This document shows, one piece after another, positions 27,516 through 38,000 of a DNA stretch of 64,000 nt (the first letter of the stretch is position 1; every line of letters begins with the position of its first letter). This stretch comes from Deltaproteobacteria bacterium. Lineage in GTDB: Bacteria > Myxococcota_A > UBA9160 > UBA6930. Both the position numbers and the translations under genes were made by a program. The notes under the pieces are model-generated. The model was not told the DNA's origin. It saw only the letters and a program-made list of their open reading frames with translations, and made no database searches. The stretch is from the NCBI GenBank assembly GCA_016875395.1, contig VGRF01000003.1, positions 62,001-126,000 of the forward strand, given 5' to 3'.

Positions 27516-28501
27516 GGCGATGCGAGCTCCGGCTTGCGTAACAAGCGCGCCGCGTTGCGCGCGAGCGTCTCGCCGAGCGCGCCCACGGGCTGCGGATCGG
27601 CCTGATCCCAGCCCGCGAAGTTCGTGCCGTAGACGAGCCGCGCGTCGCTCACCACGCTCCGTAACAGCTCGAGCGCGCGCGCGTCGTGCACGTGCACGTC
27701 GTACCAGAGGCGCGCGAGGCGCTCTTCGAACGCGCCGTCGGGCTTGATCGCGGCAGGCGCCCAGGCGCGTTTGCGCGCAGCGGCCGCCATGCGCCCCACG
27801 AGGTACGGCGCGGCGCCGCCGCCGTGGCTGATGCACACGTCGAGGTTCGGGTGCCGGTCGAGCACGCCGCCGTAGATCAGCGTCGCGACGCTGAGCGTCT
27901 CCTCCGCGGCGAAGCCCATCACGAGATCGAGGTCGAAGCGGCCGAGGCGTGGGTCTCCCGGCGGGCCGTCGATGCCCGCGGGCGCGGGGTGCAGGAACAG
28001 CGGCACGTCGCGCGCGACGCAGCCCTCGTAGAAGCGATCGAGCGCGGGCGCGTCGAGCAGCGTGCCGAAGTCGGTGCCGATGTAGCCCGCGAGCAGGCCC
28101 AGCTCGCGCGCGCGATCGAGCTCGTCGAGCGCGGCGGAGACGTCCTGCATCGGCAGCGCCGCGAAGCCGAGCAGCCGGCCGGGCCACGCCCGTAACAACT
28201 TCGCGAGCGCGTCGTTGTGGCGGCGGCAGAACGCGATCGCGTCCTTCGCCGCGACGTGGTGGAAGTACGTGAGCGGATTCGGCGAGAGCACCTGCACGCC
28301 GATGTGCGCCGCATCCATCGCGGCGACGCGCTTCGCCGGATCCATGAACGGGCTGCCGCGGTAGCGCACGCCGCGCAGGCAGTACGCGCCGACGCGAAAC
28401 ACCGGCACGCCGTCCTCGTCGCTCAGCGTGGGGCCGTGCGCGCCCGCGGTGCCGAACGTCTCTTCGAGGACGACGTGGGCGTGAACGTCGATCGCTCGCA
28501 T
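27512..28501 (-). CDS. Amidohydrolase-2 / ACMSD-like metal-dependent hydrolase
   Basis: A 329-residue TIM-barrel protein of the ACMSD (amidohydrolase-2) group. DVHAHVV supplies the HxH metal ligands, LFLHPAP and CISHGGGAAPYLVGR two more His, and YGTNFAGWD the acidic residue. Relatives are decarboxylases, hydratases or hydrolases of ring-cleavage products. It is 12 bases downstream of the SPFH gene and overlaps the P450 start by four bases. Confidence 0.9.
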   Translation of the reverse strand: MRAIDVHAHVVLEETFGTAGAHGPTLSDEDGVPVFRVGAYCLRGVRYRGSPFMDPAKRVAAMDAAHIGVQVLSPNPLTYFHHVAAKDAIAFCRRHNDALAKLLRAWPGRLLGFAALPMQDVSAALDELDRARELGLLAGYIGTDFGTLLDAPALDRFYEGCVARDVPLFLHPAPAGIDGPPGDPRLGRFDLDLVMGFAAEETLSVATLIYGGVLDRHPNLDVCISHGGGAAPYLVGRMAAAARKRAWAPAAIKPDGAFEERLARLWYDVHVHDARALELLRSVVSDARLVYGTNFAGWDQADPQPVGALGETLARNAARLLRKPELASP

Positions 28502-28513
28502 GTCGGCGGTCGC

Positions 28514-29410
28514 CTACCGGGTGTCCTTCATCAGCGAGCCGAGGTCGATGATCATGCCGCCCTCGCCGCTGCCGTAGACCGCGGGCAGCTTGCCGTCCCA
28601 CTTCTCGATCCACTCGCGCGAGATCACGAGCGCGCCGCCCTGCACCTTCAGCGCTTCCGCGTTCAGCTTCGCCGCCTCGCTCTTGCCCTGCGCGATCATC
28701 ACCGCCGTTTGCTTTTCGAGCTCCGCTTTCTGCAGCACGTAGCGCTGCTGCTCCGCTTGCTGCTGCGCCACCTGCTTCGCTTCGATCGCGCGATTGAACT
28801 CGTCGGAGAACGCGAAGTTCGTGATCGAGAGACCCGACGGCTCGACCACGAGGTTGTACTTCGAGAGTCGCTGCGTGATCTCTTCCTCGACCTCGGCCTT
28901 CACCTTCGGCCGGAACTTGATCAGCTCTTCGGCGGTGTACTTCGCGGTCACCGTCTTCAGCGACTCCTGCACCGCCGGGTCGATCACCCGCGCCTTGTAT
29001 CCGGTGCCGACGTTCTTGAAGAGCTCGCCCACGCCCGCCGCATCGACGCGAAAGTTGAGCGCCAGAGAAGTCGTGACGTTCTGCAGGTCGCGCGACGCGG
29101 CGGTCGCCTGGCTCTCCTCCTTCTGCGTGCGCACCTCCATCAGCTCGACCGTGTTCACGAACGGAATGATCAGGTGGAAGCCTTCGTTGAGCGTGCCCTG
29201 CACCGCGGCGAAGCGAAGCAGTACGCCGCGGAAGCCGGCGGGCACGATTACCGCGCTGCCCACGAGCACGCCGACGACGACGAGCAGCACGCCGAGCGCG
29301 CGTGTCATCCACGCGGCGCGGCTGGCTTGGCCGCCCGGCGTGCGCGTCGCGAGCCCGCCGAGCATGAACGAGAGCGCGAGCAACATGAAGCCGAAGACTG
29401 CGATCGCCAT
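28514..29410 (-). CDS. SPFH/prohibitin-domain membrane protein
   Basis: A 298-residue protein with two N-terminal transmembrane helices (residues 3-20 and 36-57) and a prohibitin-type SPFH domain starting at VPAGFRGVLLRF. A glutamine/glutamate-rich coiled coil (FNRAIEAKQVAQQQAEQQRYVLQKAELEKQ) follows. The family builds large ring or cage scaffolds in the inner membrane and guards proteases or membrane domains. GGGGAGG precedes ATG 29410. Its placement ahead of hydrolase and oxygenase genes may reflect membrane stress from hydrophobic substrates, an inference. Confidence 0.88.
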   Translation of the reverse strand: MAIAVFGFMLLALSFMLGGLATRTPGGQASRAAWMTRALGVLLVVVGVLVGSAVIVPAGFRGVLLRFAAVQGTLNEGFHLIIPFVNTVELMEVRTQKEESQATAASRDLQNVTTSLALNFRVDAAGVGELFKNVGTGYKARVIDPAVQESLKTVTAKYTAEELIKFRPKVKAEVEEEITQRLSKYNLVVEPSGLSITNFAFSDEFNRAIEAKQVAQQQAEQQRYVLQKAELEKQTAVMIAQGKSEAAKLNAEALKVQGGALVISREWIEKWDGKLPAVYGSGEGGMIIDLGSLMKDTR

Positions 29411-29584
29411 GAGACCTCCCCTCGGTGCGCGCGCACATGATTCCCCGCGCGCGCGGCCGCGTCACGGGGATTCTCGCTGCGCGCGGCGCGCTTCGGCGTT
29501 GCTCATGCGCGTCCGCGCGCGATCTCGCTGAAGCGGGCCTCGTCATTCGCGCCGAAGCGCGCGCGACTCGGCTCGGCCGCGCGC

Positions 29585-30334
29585 CTACAAGAGATGGGGA
29601 TCTGCGCCGCCGTCCACCGGTACTGCGGCGCCGGTGATGAACGCGGCGTGCTGCGAGCACAGGAACGCGACCACGTGGCCGAACTCGTCGGCCGTGCCGA
29701 GGCGGCCCACCGGGATGCCGCGCGCCATCTCCTCCATGGTCGCGTTGCCGCGCATGCCCTTGATGCGCTCGGTGTCGTGCACGCCGGGCAGCACGGAGTT
29801 CACGGTGACGCCGTCCTTCGCGACCTCGCGCGCGAGGGTCTTCAGGAAACCCGTCGCGCCGGCGCGCGCGGTGTTGCTGAGGATCAGGTGCGGCAGCGGC
29901 GTCGCGACTGCGATCGACGTGATCGCGACGACGCGGCCCCACTGCTGCGCCTGCATCGCCGGCACGGCCTCTTTGCACATCGCGATCACGCTCATCAGGT
30001 TGAGCTCGATCGCCTTCGGGTACGCCTCGACCGGCGTGCTCGCGAAGTTCCCGGGCGGCGGGCCGCCCGCGTTCGGCACGAGAATGTCGAGGCCGCCGAG
30101 CGCCGCGCGCGCATCGCGCACGAACTGCGCCGCGCCGGCGGGCGTGCTCACGTCCGCGACGAGCGGCAGCGCGTTCGCGCCGATCGCGCGCGCGGCCGCA
30201 TCGATGCGCGCGCGCTCGCGGCCGCAGATCGCGACCCGCACACCGTCGGCTGCGAGCGCCTTCGCAGTCGCGAAGCCGAGCCCCGCGGACGCTCCCGCCA
30301 CCGCCGCGCGCCTTTCACGAATCCCGAGATCCAT
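29585..30334 (-). CDS. SDR-fold protein lacking the canonical catalytic Tyr
   Basis: A 249-residue SDR-fold protein. The nucleotide loop AGASAGLG and VPNAGGPPPG are clear, and NSVLPGVHDTERI and AVPVDGGADP close the fold. At the active site, however, the Ser-containing strand ITSIAVATPLP is followed by LILSNTARAGATG, where the YxxxK pair should stand. Subgroups of 3-oxoacyl-reductase-like SDRs with this SN-type site are known, so it may have altered chemistry or be non-catalytic. ATG 30334 has GAGGAG about nine bases upstream. The 174 bases beyond its stop, before the SPFH gene, hold no gene. Confidence 0.85.
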   Translation of the reverse strand: MDLGIRERRAAVAGASAGLGFATAKALAADGVRVAICGRERARIDAAARAIGANALPLVADVSTPAGAAQFVRDARAALGGLDILVPNAGGPPPGNFASTPVEAYPKAIELNLMSVIAMCKEAVPAMQAQQWGRVVAITSIAVATPLPHLILSNTARAGATGFLKTLAREVAKDGVTVNSVLPGVHDTERIKGMRGNATMEEMARGIPVGRLGTADEFGHVVAFLCSQHAAFITGAAVPVDGGADPHLL

Positions 30335-30464
30335 CTCGCAGCTCTCCTCGTTGTGGGCGTCCATGCTCGCCCAGCGGGGACTTTTCTGCGCAGACGCAAC
30401 TCGCCTTGCATTGTGGCGCGCGCGTGTGTCGGATTTGCTCGCTCTCCAGCGACGGAGAGCCGCG

Positions 30465-31322
30465 ATGCGGGATCGAGACTTCGCGATCGGCGTGATGGCG
30501 TGCGACGAGGGCGCGTCCGTGTGGATCCTCGACATCGGCGGCTTCACGGTGCTCGTCGACAGCTGGCTCGGCGATCCATACTTCTCTGGCCCGCGCGGCT
30601 TCTTCACCGGGCACCGCGTGCACGCTCCCGTGATCCCGCTCGAGGAGCTGCCCGAGATCGACGCGGTGCTGCTCACGAGCTTCGAGCAAGATCACACGCA
30701 TCAACCCTCGCTCGAGCGCATCTCGCGGCGCGCGCTCGTGATCGGCCCGCCGGCGTGCGCGCAGCTCGCGAAGCAAGTCGGCTTTCACCGCACCGTCGCG
30801 CTGGAGCCCGGTGGGCGCGCGCTGATGCTCGAAGACTCGATCACGCTGCTCGCGCTGAAAGGCTATGCCCGCAACACCGCGTACGTGCTGCGCGACAACT
30901 TCTCGCGCGAGCGGCTGTGCATGGCGCCGCACGGGGTTCACGCGGGCTGGTTCGCTGCGAACGAGAAGCGCGTGCTCGGCGCGGAGTTCGCGCTCGATCA
31001 GCGCGGCCGCTACGTGGACACGCTCTGCATCGGCATCCACACCACGCTGCTGCGCCCGCCGCGCGTGCCGCCCGGCCTGCTCGGGAGCGCGGGCACGATC
31101 GTGCCCGACCCGGAAGAGAGCGCGCACATCGTCTCCGTGCTGAATCCGCGGCGGGTCGTGTTCGGGCACTTCACGCGCGAGCACGAGGAGGGCTTCGCCG
31201 TGAGGCATCTGCTGCAGTACCCGACGGGCGAGCGCGACGTCGAGCACGCGCGCAGCGTCTTCGCAGCGCGTTGCCCGCAAGTGTTCATCACCGGCGCGCC
31301 GCCGCCGGGAAAGTTCGCCTGA
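30465..31322 (+). CDS. Metallo-hydrolase-like protein (degenerate beta-lactamase fold)
   Basis: A 285-residue protein that begins with paired strands like a metallo-beta-lactamase fold (ASVWILDIGGFTVLVDSWLGDPYF) and then reads DAVLLTSFEQDHTHQPSLERI, the place where HxHxDH is normal; only Asp-His remains. It resembles the UlaG/lactonase-like branch weakly. Late conserved parts are RRVVFGHFTREHEEGF and VFITGAPPPGKF. ATG 30465 follows CGGAGAG. Function unknown. Confidence 0.7.
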   Translation: MRDRDFAIGVMACDEGASVWILDIGGFTVLVDSWLGDPYFSGPRGFFTGHRVHAPVIPLEELPEIDAVLLTSFEQDHTHQPSLERISRRALVIGPPACAQLAKQVGFHRTVALEPGGRALMLEDSITLLALKGYARNTAYVLRDNFSRERLCMAPHGVHAGWFAANEKRVLGAEFALDQRGRYVDTLCIGIHTTLLRPPRVPPGLLGSAGTIVPDPEESAHIVSVLNPRRVVFGHFTREHEEGFAVRHLLQYPTGERDVEHARSVFAARCPQVFITGAPPPGKFA

Positions 31323-31408
31323 ACCAGGGCGCCGCTCCGTAACAACTCGAACGCGTTGGCTTCGGCGCCCGATCGCGCGCACACTGCGCCGCTCACCGGA
31401 GGTGCGTG

Positions 31409-32173
31409 ATGCGCGTGAGGGATCAGGTCGTGGTGGTGACGGGCGGCGCGAGCGGCATCGGGCGGGCGCTGTGCCTGCGCTTTGCGGCGGATGGCGCGCG
31501 CAAGGTCGTCGTCGTCGACCGAGACGGCGACGGCGCCGCGAAGGTGGCCGCAGAGGTCGGCGGCGAAGGGCGGCGCGTCGACGTCGCGCGCGAGAGCGAG
31601 ATCGCCGAGCTCATCGAGCACACCGAGCGCGTACACGGACCGATCGCGCTGTTCTGCTCGAACGCCGGCATCGGCATCCACGGCGGCGCCGAGGTCGCGG
31701 ACAGCGAGTGGCAGCGCATCTGGGAGATCAACGTGATGTCCCACATCTACGCCGCGCGCCATCTCGTGCCGCGCATGGCGAAGCGCGGCGGCGGCTACCT
31801 GCTGAACACCGCGTCGGCCGCGGGCCTGCTCACGCAACTCGGCTCTGCGCCGTATGCCGTGACGAAACACGCGGCCGTCTCGTTCGCCGAGTGGATCGCG
31901 ATCACGCACGCGCGCGACGGCATCAAGGTCTCGGTGCTCTGCCCGCAAGCCGTGCGGACCGCGATGACCGCGGGCAACCCCGACGGCGTCGCGAGCGTCA
32001 ACGGCATGATCGAGCCCGAGCAGGTGGCGCAGGTCGTTACGGAGGCGCTCGCCGAGGAGCGCTTCCTCGTGCTGCCGCACCCCGAAGTGGCGACCTACAT
32101 CCAGCGCAAGGCGGGCGACTACGACCGCTGGATCCGCGGCATGCAGCGGCTGCGGGAGAAGTACGAGGGCTGA
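31409..32173 (+). CDS. Short-chain dehydrogenase/reductase (SDR)
   Basis: A 254-residue SDR with [15 protein letters not shown], the Ser in NTASAAGLL and YAVTK. The C terminus ([25 protein letters not shown]) matches SDRs that accompany acyl-CoA and steroid degradation. GGAGGT lies five bases before ATG 31409. The gene ends just before a bidirectional terminator. Confidence 0.9.
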   Translation: MRVRDQVVVVTGGASGIGRALCLRFAADGARKVVVVDRDGDGAAKVAAEVGGEGRRVDVARESEIAELIEHTERVHGPIALFCSNAGIGIHGGAEVADSEWQRIWEINVMSHIYAARHLVPRMAKRGGGYLLNTASAAGLLTQLGSAPYAVTKHAAVSFAEWIAITHARDGIKVSVLCPQAVRTAMTAGNPDGVASVNGMIEPEQVAQVVTEALAEERFLVLPHPEVATYIQRKAGDYDRWIRGMQRLREKYEG

Positions 32174-32191
32174 GCCGCTCGCGCCAAAGCA

Positions 32192-32227
32192 AACGCCCCG
32201 GAGCGATTGCTCGCTCTCCGGGGCGTT
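32192..32227. terminator. Bidirectional hairpin terminator
   Basis: AACGCCCCGGAG pairs with CTCCGGGGCGTT (12 bp), with further pairing inside the loop (GCGA with TCGC). It lies between the converging SDR (stop 32173) and TonB receptor (stop 32247), with GTTGTTG after it on the plus strand and TTTGCTTTG on the minus strand. Confidence 0.85.
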
Positions 32228-32246
32228 GTTGTTGGGAGCGTGCGGC

Positions 32247-34694
32247 TTAGAGCCGAACGCGCAGCTGCAGCAGGATCTCGCGACCGAGCGATGTCGTGGT
32301 CACGCGATCTTGGAGGCCGCCCGGGACCGGCGCGATCGCGCCGGGGCGGGAGCCTTCGCTGAACGCGTAGGTCTTGTCGCCGAGGTTCTTGCCGACCACG
32401 CCAATCTCCCAGCGGCCCTCCTCCGTGTAGAGGCGGATCGCTGCGTCGACGAGAGCGAACGCGTCCTGCTCGAATGCGTTCGGACGCCCCTCGAGCGGGT
32501 AGCCGCTGCTGTACCTCACATCGCTACTGAACCCGACGCGCCAGCCATTGCCCGCATCGAGGTCGTAGGAGGTGCCGACGTAGAAGGCGACGTCGGCACT
32601 GCGCTCGCGCGGATAGCCGTTCAGATCCTGGCCGTCGACCTGAATGAACTGCTTCGTGTAGTCGGCGTCGGTGAGCGCGAAGGCGCCCCTGAAGGTCAGG
32701 CCCTCGACCGGCGTCATCCAGTGGAAGTCGAGCTCGAAACCCTTGGTCGTCAACTCGCTCGCGTTGAACGTGAAGAACTGGATCGCGGTCGAATTGAACT
32801 GCTGTACTTGAAGGTCCTCATACCGGTAGTGGAAGACCGTCGCCGATAGCCGCAGGCTGTTGTCGAAGAGGTTGCTCTTGAGTCCCGCCTCACCGCCCTT
32901 CGCGGTCTCCGAGTCGTAGATCAGGGCTCCGGGGAAGTTGCACTGGCCCGTCACCGGATTCACGGGAGCTGGCGGACAGGTGTTCAAGCCGCTGTTGGGC
33001 AGAACGCTGTTGTCGATGCCGCCCGACTTGAAGCCCTGCTTGTAGGCGCCGTAGACGCTCACCTCGTCAGTGATCGTCCAGTTGAGGGCGACCTCGGGTG
33101 ACCAGTTGTCGTCGTCGAACTCGAGTCCGTCAGAGATGCTGAAGCCACTCGGACGGAATCCGATGGACGCCAAGAACGCGTGCATGTACGGAATGTCGAT
33201 GCGCCCTTGCTTGCTCTCATCCGTGTACCGGACGCCCGCCGTCAGCTCGAGATCGTCCGTGATGTCCCAATAGCCGGCGACGTAAGCGGAGTACACGCGC
33301 GTATCGAGGTAGTGATTCTTGTTGTAGTCGTAGCCGTTGCCGGTGGCGGGATCGCGCCCGTCCGGCAGAAAGCGCGCGGGGAAGATCGCCGGCAGCGCCG
33401 GGGACAAGGCCACGTTCACGGCGTACTGGTATGCCTCGAACACCTGCTCGACGTCCTGCAGGAAGAAGCCTGCCTGGAAGTTGACCGGGAAGTCGAAGTC
33501 GCTCGACAGCCGGAGCTCCTGGGTGATGCCCTTGTAGATGTTGCGGTGCAGGCCGTTGTAGAAGCCGGCAGGCGTCGAGCCATTGGTCGGGCTGCAGTAG
33601 CAATAGATGTCGAGGTCGCGGTGATCGAGGTTCAGGTAGCCGGTGATCGAAGTCAGATTCAGGCCGTCGGTCAGGCCCCAGTTCAGCTCGAGGGACGTGA
33701 GCCACGTGTCCTGATCGAGGAACGGAACGCCATCGTCGCCGCCGTAGGGAAGGCCGATCGCTTGCTTCGGTGTCACGTCGGAGATCGCAAAGTTCCCGTT
33801 GAACTTGCAGTCCTCACTGAAGTTCGTGAAGACACCACCGAAGCCGGAGTTCGTGCGCTGCTGCGCTCCATTGGCGCCAAGGCAGCGCGATTCCGTGATT
33901 CCGTTCGAGCCGTTGTTCTGGTACTTCGAGAAATTCAGCTTGAAGCGCGCGGTGAGGTTGTCGAGCGGATCCCACACGACCGTGAGGCGCGCGTTCGCCG
34001 ACTCATCGCCGCGCCAGTGGTGCTTCGCGGCGGTCGACAGGTTTTCGCGCAGCTTGTCGGCTTTGCTCCAGCCCGCCGCGAGGCGCACTCCGAGCGTGTC
34101 GGTGACCGGGGTTGAGACGATCGCCTCGGTGTAGAGCTGGGAGTAGCCGAACTCGTAGCCCGTCATCAGCTCGACCTCGAGCTCCTCGCCGGGATCCTTC
34201 GTGCGCACCGAGACCACGCCAGCGGTCGCGCTCTTTCCGAAGTAGAGGCTCTGCGGGCCTTTCAGGACCTCGAGCTGCGCCATGTCGAGATAGGCGTTGT
34301 GGATGAGCCGGCCGATGTTGCCGACGACGCCGTCCACGTTGATCGCGACGGATTGATCGAAGGCAGCGCTGATCGAGCTCGAGCCGACGCCGCGGAGGTA
34401 GAGGTTCGAGCCGTTGCCCGAGTTGCCCTGAACGATCTGGAAGTTTGGGACGAGCTTTGCAGCCTCTTGAAGGTTCTGGACGTTGTAGCGGTCGAGGTCC
34501 ATCTCCGTGAACGCCGCGACCGTCACCGGCACGTCCTGAAGCGTCTCTTCCTTCTGCCGCGCGGTCACCATGATCTCTTCGACGCCCGAGTCGCGGTCGG
34601 CAGGTGCCGCCGTGGGCGCCGCATCTTGCGCGAATGCGGGGAGGGCGATCGCCCACACGAGGGCGGCGATCCCAAACCTGAAGTGCTTGGCCAC
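32247..34694 (-). CDS. TonB-dependent outer-membrane receptor
   Basis: An 815-residue TonB-dependent receptor. The signal peptide ends ALPAFA-QDAA near residue 22. A TonB-box-like VEEIMVTARQKEE precedes the plug domain (VPVTVAAFTEMDL, YLRGVGSSS, LEVLKGPQSLYFGKSATAGVVSV). The barrel ends in a strand LLQLRVRL rather than the common aromatic F/Y/W. GTG 34694 has GAAGGAG six bases upstream. The gene stands alone between a terminator and a hairpin. Its GC content looks lower (about 60% in places) than that of its neighbours. The substrate is unknown. Confidence 0.93.
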   Translation of the reverse strand: MAKHFRFGIAALVWAIALPAFAQDAAPTAAPADRDSGVEEIMVTARQKEETLQDVPVTVAAFTEMDLDRYNVQNLQEAAKLVPNFQIVQGNSGNGSNLYLRGVGSSSISAAFDQSVAINVDGVVGNIGRLIHNAYLDMAQLEVLKGPQSLYFGKSATAGVVSVRTKDPGEELEVELMTGYEFGYSQLYTEAIVSTPVTDTLGVRLAAGWSKADKLRENLSTAAKHHWRGDESANARLTVVWDPLDNLTARFKLNFSKYQNNGSNGITESRCLGANGAQQRTNSGFGGVFTNFSEDCKFNGNFAISDVTPKQAIGLPYGGDDGVPFLDQDTWLTSLELNWGLTDGLNLTSITGYLNLDHRDLDIYCYCSPTNGSTPAGFYNGLHRNIYKGITQELRLSSDFDFPVNFQAGFFLQDVEQVFEAYQYAVNVALSPALPAIFPARFLPDGRDPATGNGYDYNKNHYLDTRVYSAYVAGYWDITDDLELTAGVRYTDESKQGRIDIPYMHAFLASIGFRPSGFSISDGLEFDDDNWSPEVALNWTITDEVSVYGAYKQGFKSGGIDNSVLPNSGLNTCPPAPVNPVTGQCNFPGALIYDSETAKGGEAGLKSNLFDNSLRLSATVFHYRYEDLQVQQFNSTAIQFFTFNASELTTKGFELDFHWMTPVEGLTFRGAFALTDADYTKQFIQVDGQDLNGYPRERSADVAFYVGTSYDLDAGNGWRVGFSSDVRYSSGYPLEGRPNAFEQDAFALVDAAIRLYTEEGRWEIGVVGKNLGDKTYAFSEGSRPGAIAPVPGGLQDRVTTTSLGREILLQLRVRL

Positions 34695-35048
34695 GGAGGC
34701 TCCTTCGTTCGTTAGAACGAGTTTTATGCCTCAGCCTGCGCACCGCGGTCAACGGGATTGCGAGGGCTGGCCTGGTGGTGACCGGGGCCGCGCGGCTCGC
34801 GCGCCTTCGCGCCAGCGCTGCGAACTGCAATGCGACCGCGGTCGCCCCCGCAACCGAGGCTCTGGAGCGACGCGACCGCTGGGTGTTGCCGCGCCGACGA
34901 GACGACGGCGCGTCCTCCGGGGGACACGCTTCTCTGCGCAGATCAGCCGAGGCCGCCGGCGAAGCGCGCAACAGCGGGCGAGTCTTCGAGCCCGCTGCGG
35001 GGTGAACGTGGAGAACCGTGAGCGTCGGTGCGCCTGCGCGGATCGCGC
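34695..35048. other. 354-bp intergenic region upstream of the TonB receptor
   Basis: No credible gene. It should hold the promoter of the TonB receptor gene, which I cannot pinpoint, and a hairpin (34973-34996) that ends the surface-protein operon. Open frames here are arginine-rich shadows. Confidence 0.55.
34973..34996 (-). terminator. Hairpin terminator after the surface-protein operon
   Basis: AGCGGGC pairs with GCCCGCT around a GAGTCTTCGA loop, 52 bases beyond the stop of the 1853-residue barrel protein. The loop and the GTTGCGCG flank match the hairpin at 9595-9621. Confidence 0.55.
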
Positions 35049-38000
35049 TCAGCGCTGACCTCGCCCGCCCGCGAGCCAGCGAGAAGCGCGCGGGCTCCAC
35101 TCGAGCCAGTCCCGCACGTTCTCCCCATCCACCTTGACGCGCAGGCGGAGGAACGCGCCCTTCGCGGTGTAGTCGGCCTGGGAGAACTCGTCGTCTTCGA
35201 AGCCGATCACGTTGTATCCGACGCTCGCCCAGACGTTGCGGTAGAGGCGGCGGCCGAGGCTCGCGCCCACCGAGTAGTGGCCATCGGTCGCGCGGTCGGA
35301 TTCGATCTGACGCGCGCGGGCGTGGAAGGCGATGTCCCAGCCCTTCGCGAAGTCCTGGCGCGCCTCGATGCCGAACAGGTGGCCGAGCGAGTCGTACGTC
35401 GCACCGTCGATGCGCTCCTTTACCCATTTCGCGGAGTACTGGAGCGCGATCTGCGTGCGCTCGTCGCGCGTGTAGTTGAGCTTCAGGTGGTTCACGACCC
35501 GGTCGCCGCGCAGGCCGGAGCCCGACGTGGTGGACAGGCCGTGCTCGAACTCGAGCTGCTCGAGCAGGATCCAGCGCGTGTCGAGGGGCCGATAGGCGAG
35601 CGAGAGGCGCGCCGCGTAGGTGTCCTCCTCGGTGGGCGCGGGGCCGGAGCGCTCGGCGCTGAACACCTCCACGTTCGCGGAGTACGAGGTGCGCTCGTGC
35701 TCGCGCAGCGCGCCGAGCATGAGGTTCCAGCCGTCCTCGATCTCGCCGCGGCGCGTCTCGACGCGCGTCGTGATCGCGGTCGGACCGTGGCTGTAGCCGG
35801 CGCCGATCGAGATCGCGGTGTAGTCGTCGTCCGCCGGGCCTGAGAAGGTGGGGACGTCGGGGTCGAAGGCGGGCGTGCTTCCGCCCGAGATCGTCTGCGA
35901 GCGGTCGATCGAGAGATCGAAGCCCCAGCGCTCGAACAGGTTCCAGTGCTGCGCGATGCCGAGGTTCGCGTACGTGCGCGGGCCGTACTCGCCGAGGGTG
36001 CTCGCTGTCGGAGTGGCGCCCAGGCTCGAGGTCGCCGACGCACCGGCCGCGCCTTGGGTGGGAAGACCGCCGCGGCCGAGGCTGAGCGCGACCTGCCCGC
36101 CCTCCCAAGGCGTGACGTTCGCTCCGACGCGCGTGTCCTGCCCGCGGCGCGTGTCGCCGAACGTGATCTCGTGCTGCGCGAAGAGCGTGAGCCAGTCGGT
36201 GAGCTTGTAGTCCGCGCCCGCGCCGACGCGGTCGGCGTAGTCCCCGTGCGGTCCCTCGCTGCCGAAGCCGACCTCGCTGCCGCCGCGCAGCGTGAGCTTG
36301 TCGCCGAACAGCTGATAGTGGCCGCCCAGCAACAGCTGCCCCGTGCTCTCGCCCGTCGCGGGAGCGGAGTCGCGCACGTAGCGCGCGCCGGCGTGCACTC
36401 CGCGGCGGCCCCCGTCGTCCCACTTCATCAGCGACTCCGCGATCTGGCGGTCGTCGTTCGTCGCGAGGTTCTGCTCGTGGAAGCTGCTCGTCTCGAACGT
36501 CCAGCGCTCGCGGAAGCGCCAGCGCAGATCGGCGCCGACGCGGCGCGCGCCTTGGTCGATCGCCGAGAGCTGCCCGAGGCCGAAGCCGTCCTGTTGTTCG
36601 CGTGCGTACGCCTCGAGCTCGAGGCTCTCGCTGCGATGCTCCGCAGACACGAGCCACGCAAGCGCGCGCTCGGAGCTCGTGAAGGTCGTGCTGTCGCTTC
36701 CCGCCCACTCCGCGCGCAGCGTGTTCGCCTCGTCCCATTCATAGGTGAGGTCCACGCCGACGAGATCGCCCTTCTGGGCGCCGCGCCCTTCGTGGATGCC
36801 GGTCGCGCCGATCTCGAGCGCACCTCCGAGGAAGAGGCCCGCGATGCGGCCGCCGCCGGAGATCGCATCGCCGGGGCCGTCCACCTCGTACTCGATGACG
36901 ATCAGCACCGGGTTGAGCTGCGCGTCGCGGCTCGGCACCGGCGAGCGGAAGTGGAGCGTGCCGCTGTACGGATCGAGGTCGTAGTCGATCTGCGCCGTCT
37001 GCGGCCTCACGTCGAGCACGCGGCCGGGGCGGAAGCGGTCGCGCACTTCGATGCGCACGCGATCGCTGCCCACGAGCACCGGCGACTGCGAGAGGCGGTA
37101 GAGGCCCGAGGTGCCGTTGCCGCGAATCTCGTCGCGCGCGAAGGACTGGCCGGTGTCGCTCGCGAAGCCGCTGAAGCGCAGCTTCTCGCCGTAGTACTCG
37201 CTCTTCAGACCCGTGACGACCCGCTCGTAGCGCGAGAGGTCGTTCCCCGAGAGCGCCGTCTCGGCATCGCCGTAGAGCGCGTAGAAGCGGTCGCGCTGCA
37301 CCTTCAAGAAGTAGCCGTTCGCGGTGGGCGCTTCGTAGCGCTGCTCGGTGGCGTCGCCGTAGAGCGCGAAGTGCTCCTCGGTGTCGAGCGTGCTCCGCAG
37401 CCTCTCGCCGGGCGCAGTGCGCTCTGCGTCGCTGTCGTAGGCCGCGGTGACCTGCCAGTCGCCGCGCACGGTGCCGGTCGCGAACAGCGCGGCGCGGCCC
37501 TGCTGGTCGGAGGCGTCGACCTTCGCCGCGCGGCGCGTGCCGTCGTCGCCCGAGTTGTCGCCGAAGCCGAGCTCGCCGGTGCCGAGCGCGACGAGCGTGA
37601 ACTCGCGGCGGCCAGGCGAGAGCCACCCTTCGATCTCTTCGCGGCGCTCGTCCGCGAGATCGACCGTGAGTGCGAAGCGTCCCGTGGTCGTCGTGGGCTC
37701 GAGCTCGATGCGCGCGATGCCGCCCTTCCCCACCACGAACTCGGTTGCGCCGAGATTCGGCACCGCGAGCTTGCGTTCGCGCGCGCGCTCCACCGACTCC
37801 TTCGCGCGATGCGGCGCCGCCACCTCGAGCCTCCCGCTCATGCCCTCGCGCACCGGCTGGCCCCAGCGGTCGAACATTTTCAGCGCCACGACCGGCACGA
37901 TGCGGCCATCGGCCACGAGCGTGGAGAGCGTCGGCATCAGCTCTGCGCTCACCGGCGGTCCCGAGGAGTGGAGCTTCTCCTGGATGCTCGCCACGACTTC

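Noticed and set aside
26301-29978. A 1225-residue minus frame through P450 and upstream genes
   Set aside because: Only the part from 27515 has P450 sequence; the upstream part is out of frame with recognised genes.
34700-35040. Small open frames upstream of the TonB receptor
   Set aside because: Arg/Ala-rich shadow composition and no ribosome binding sites.
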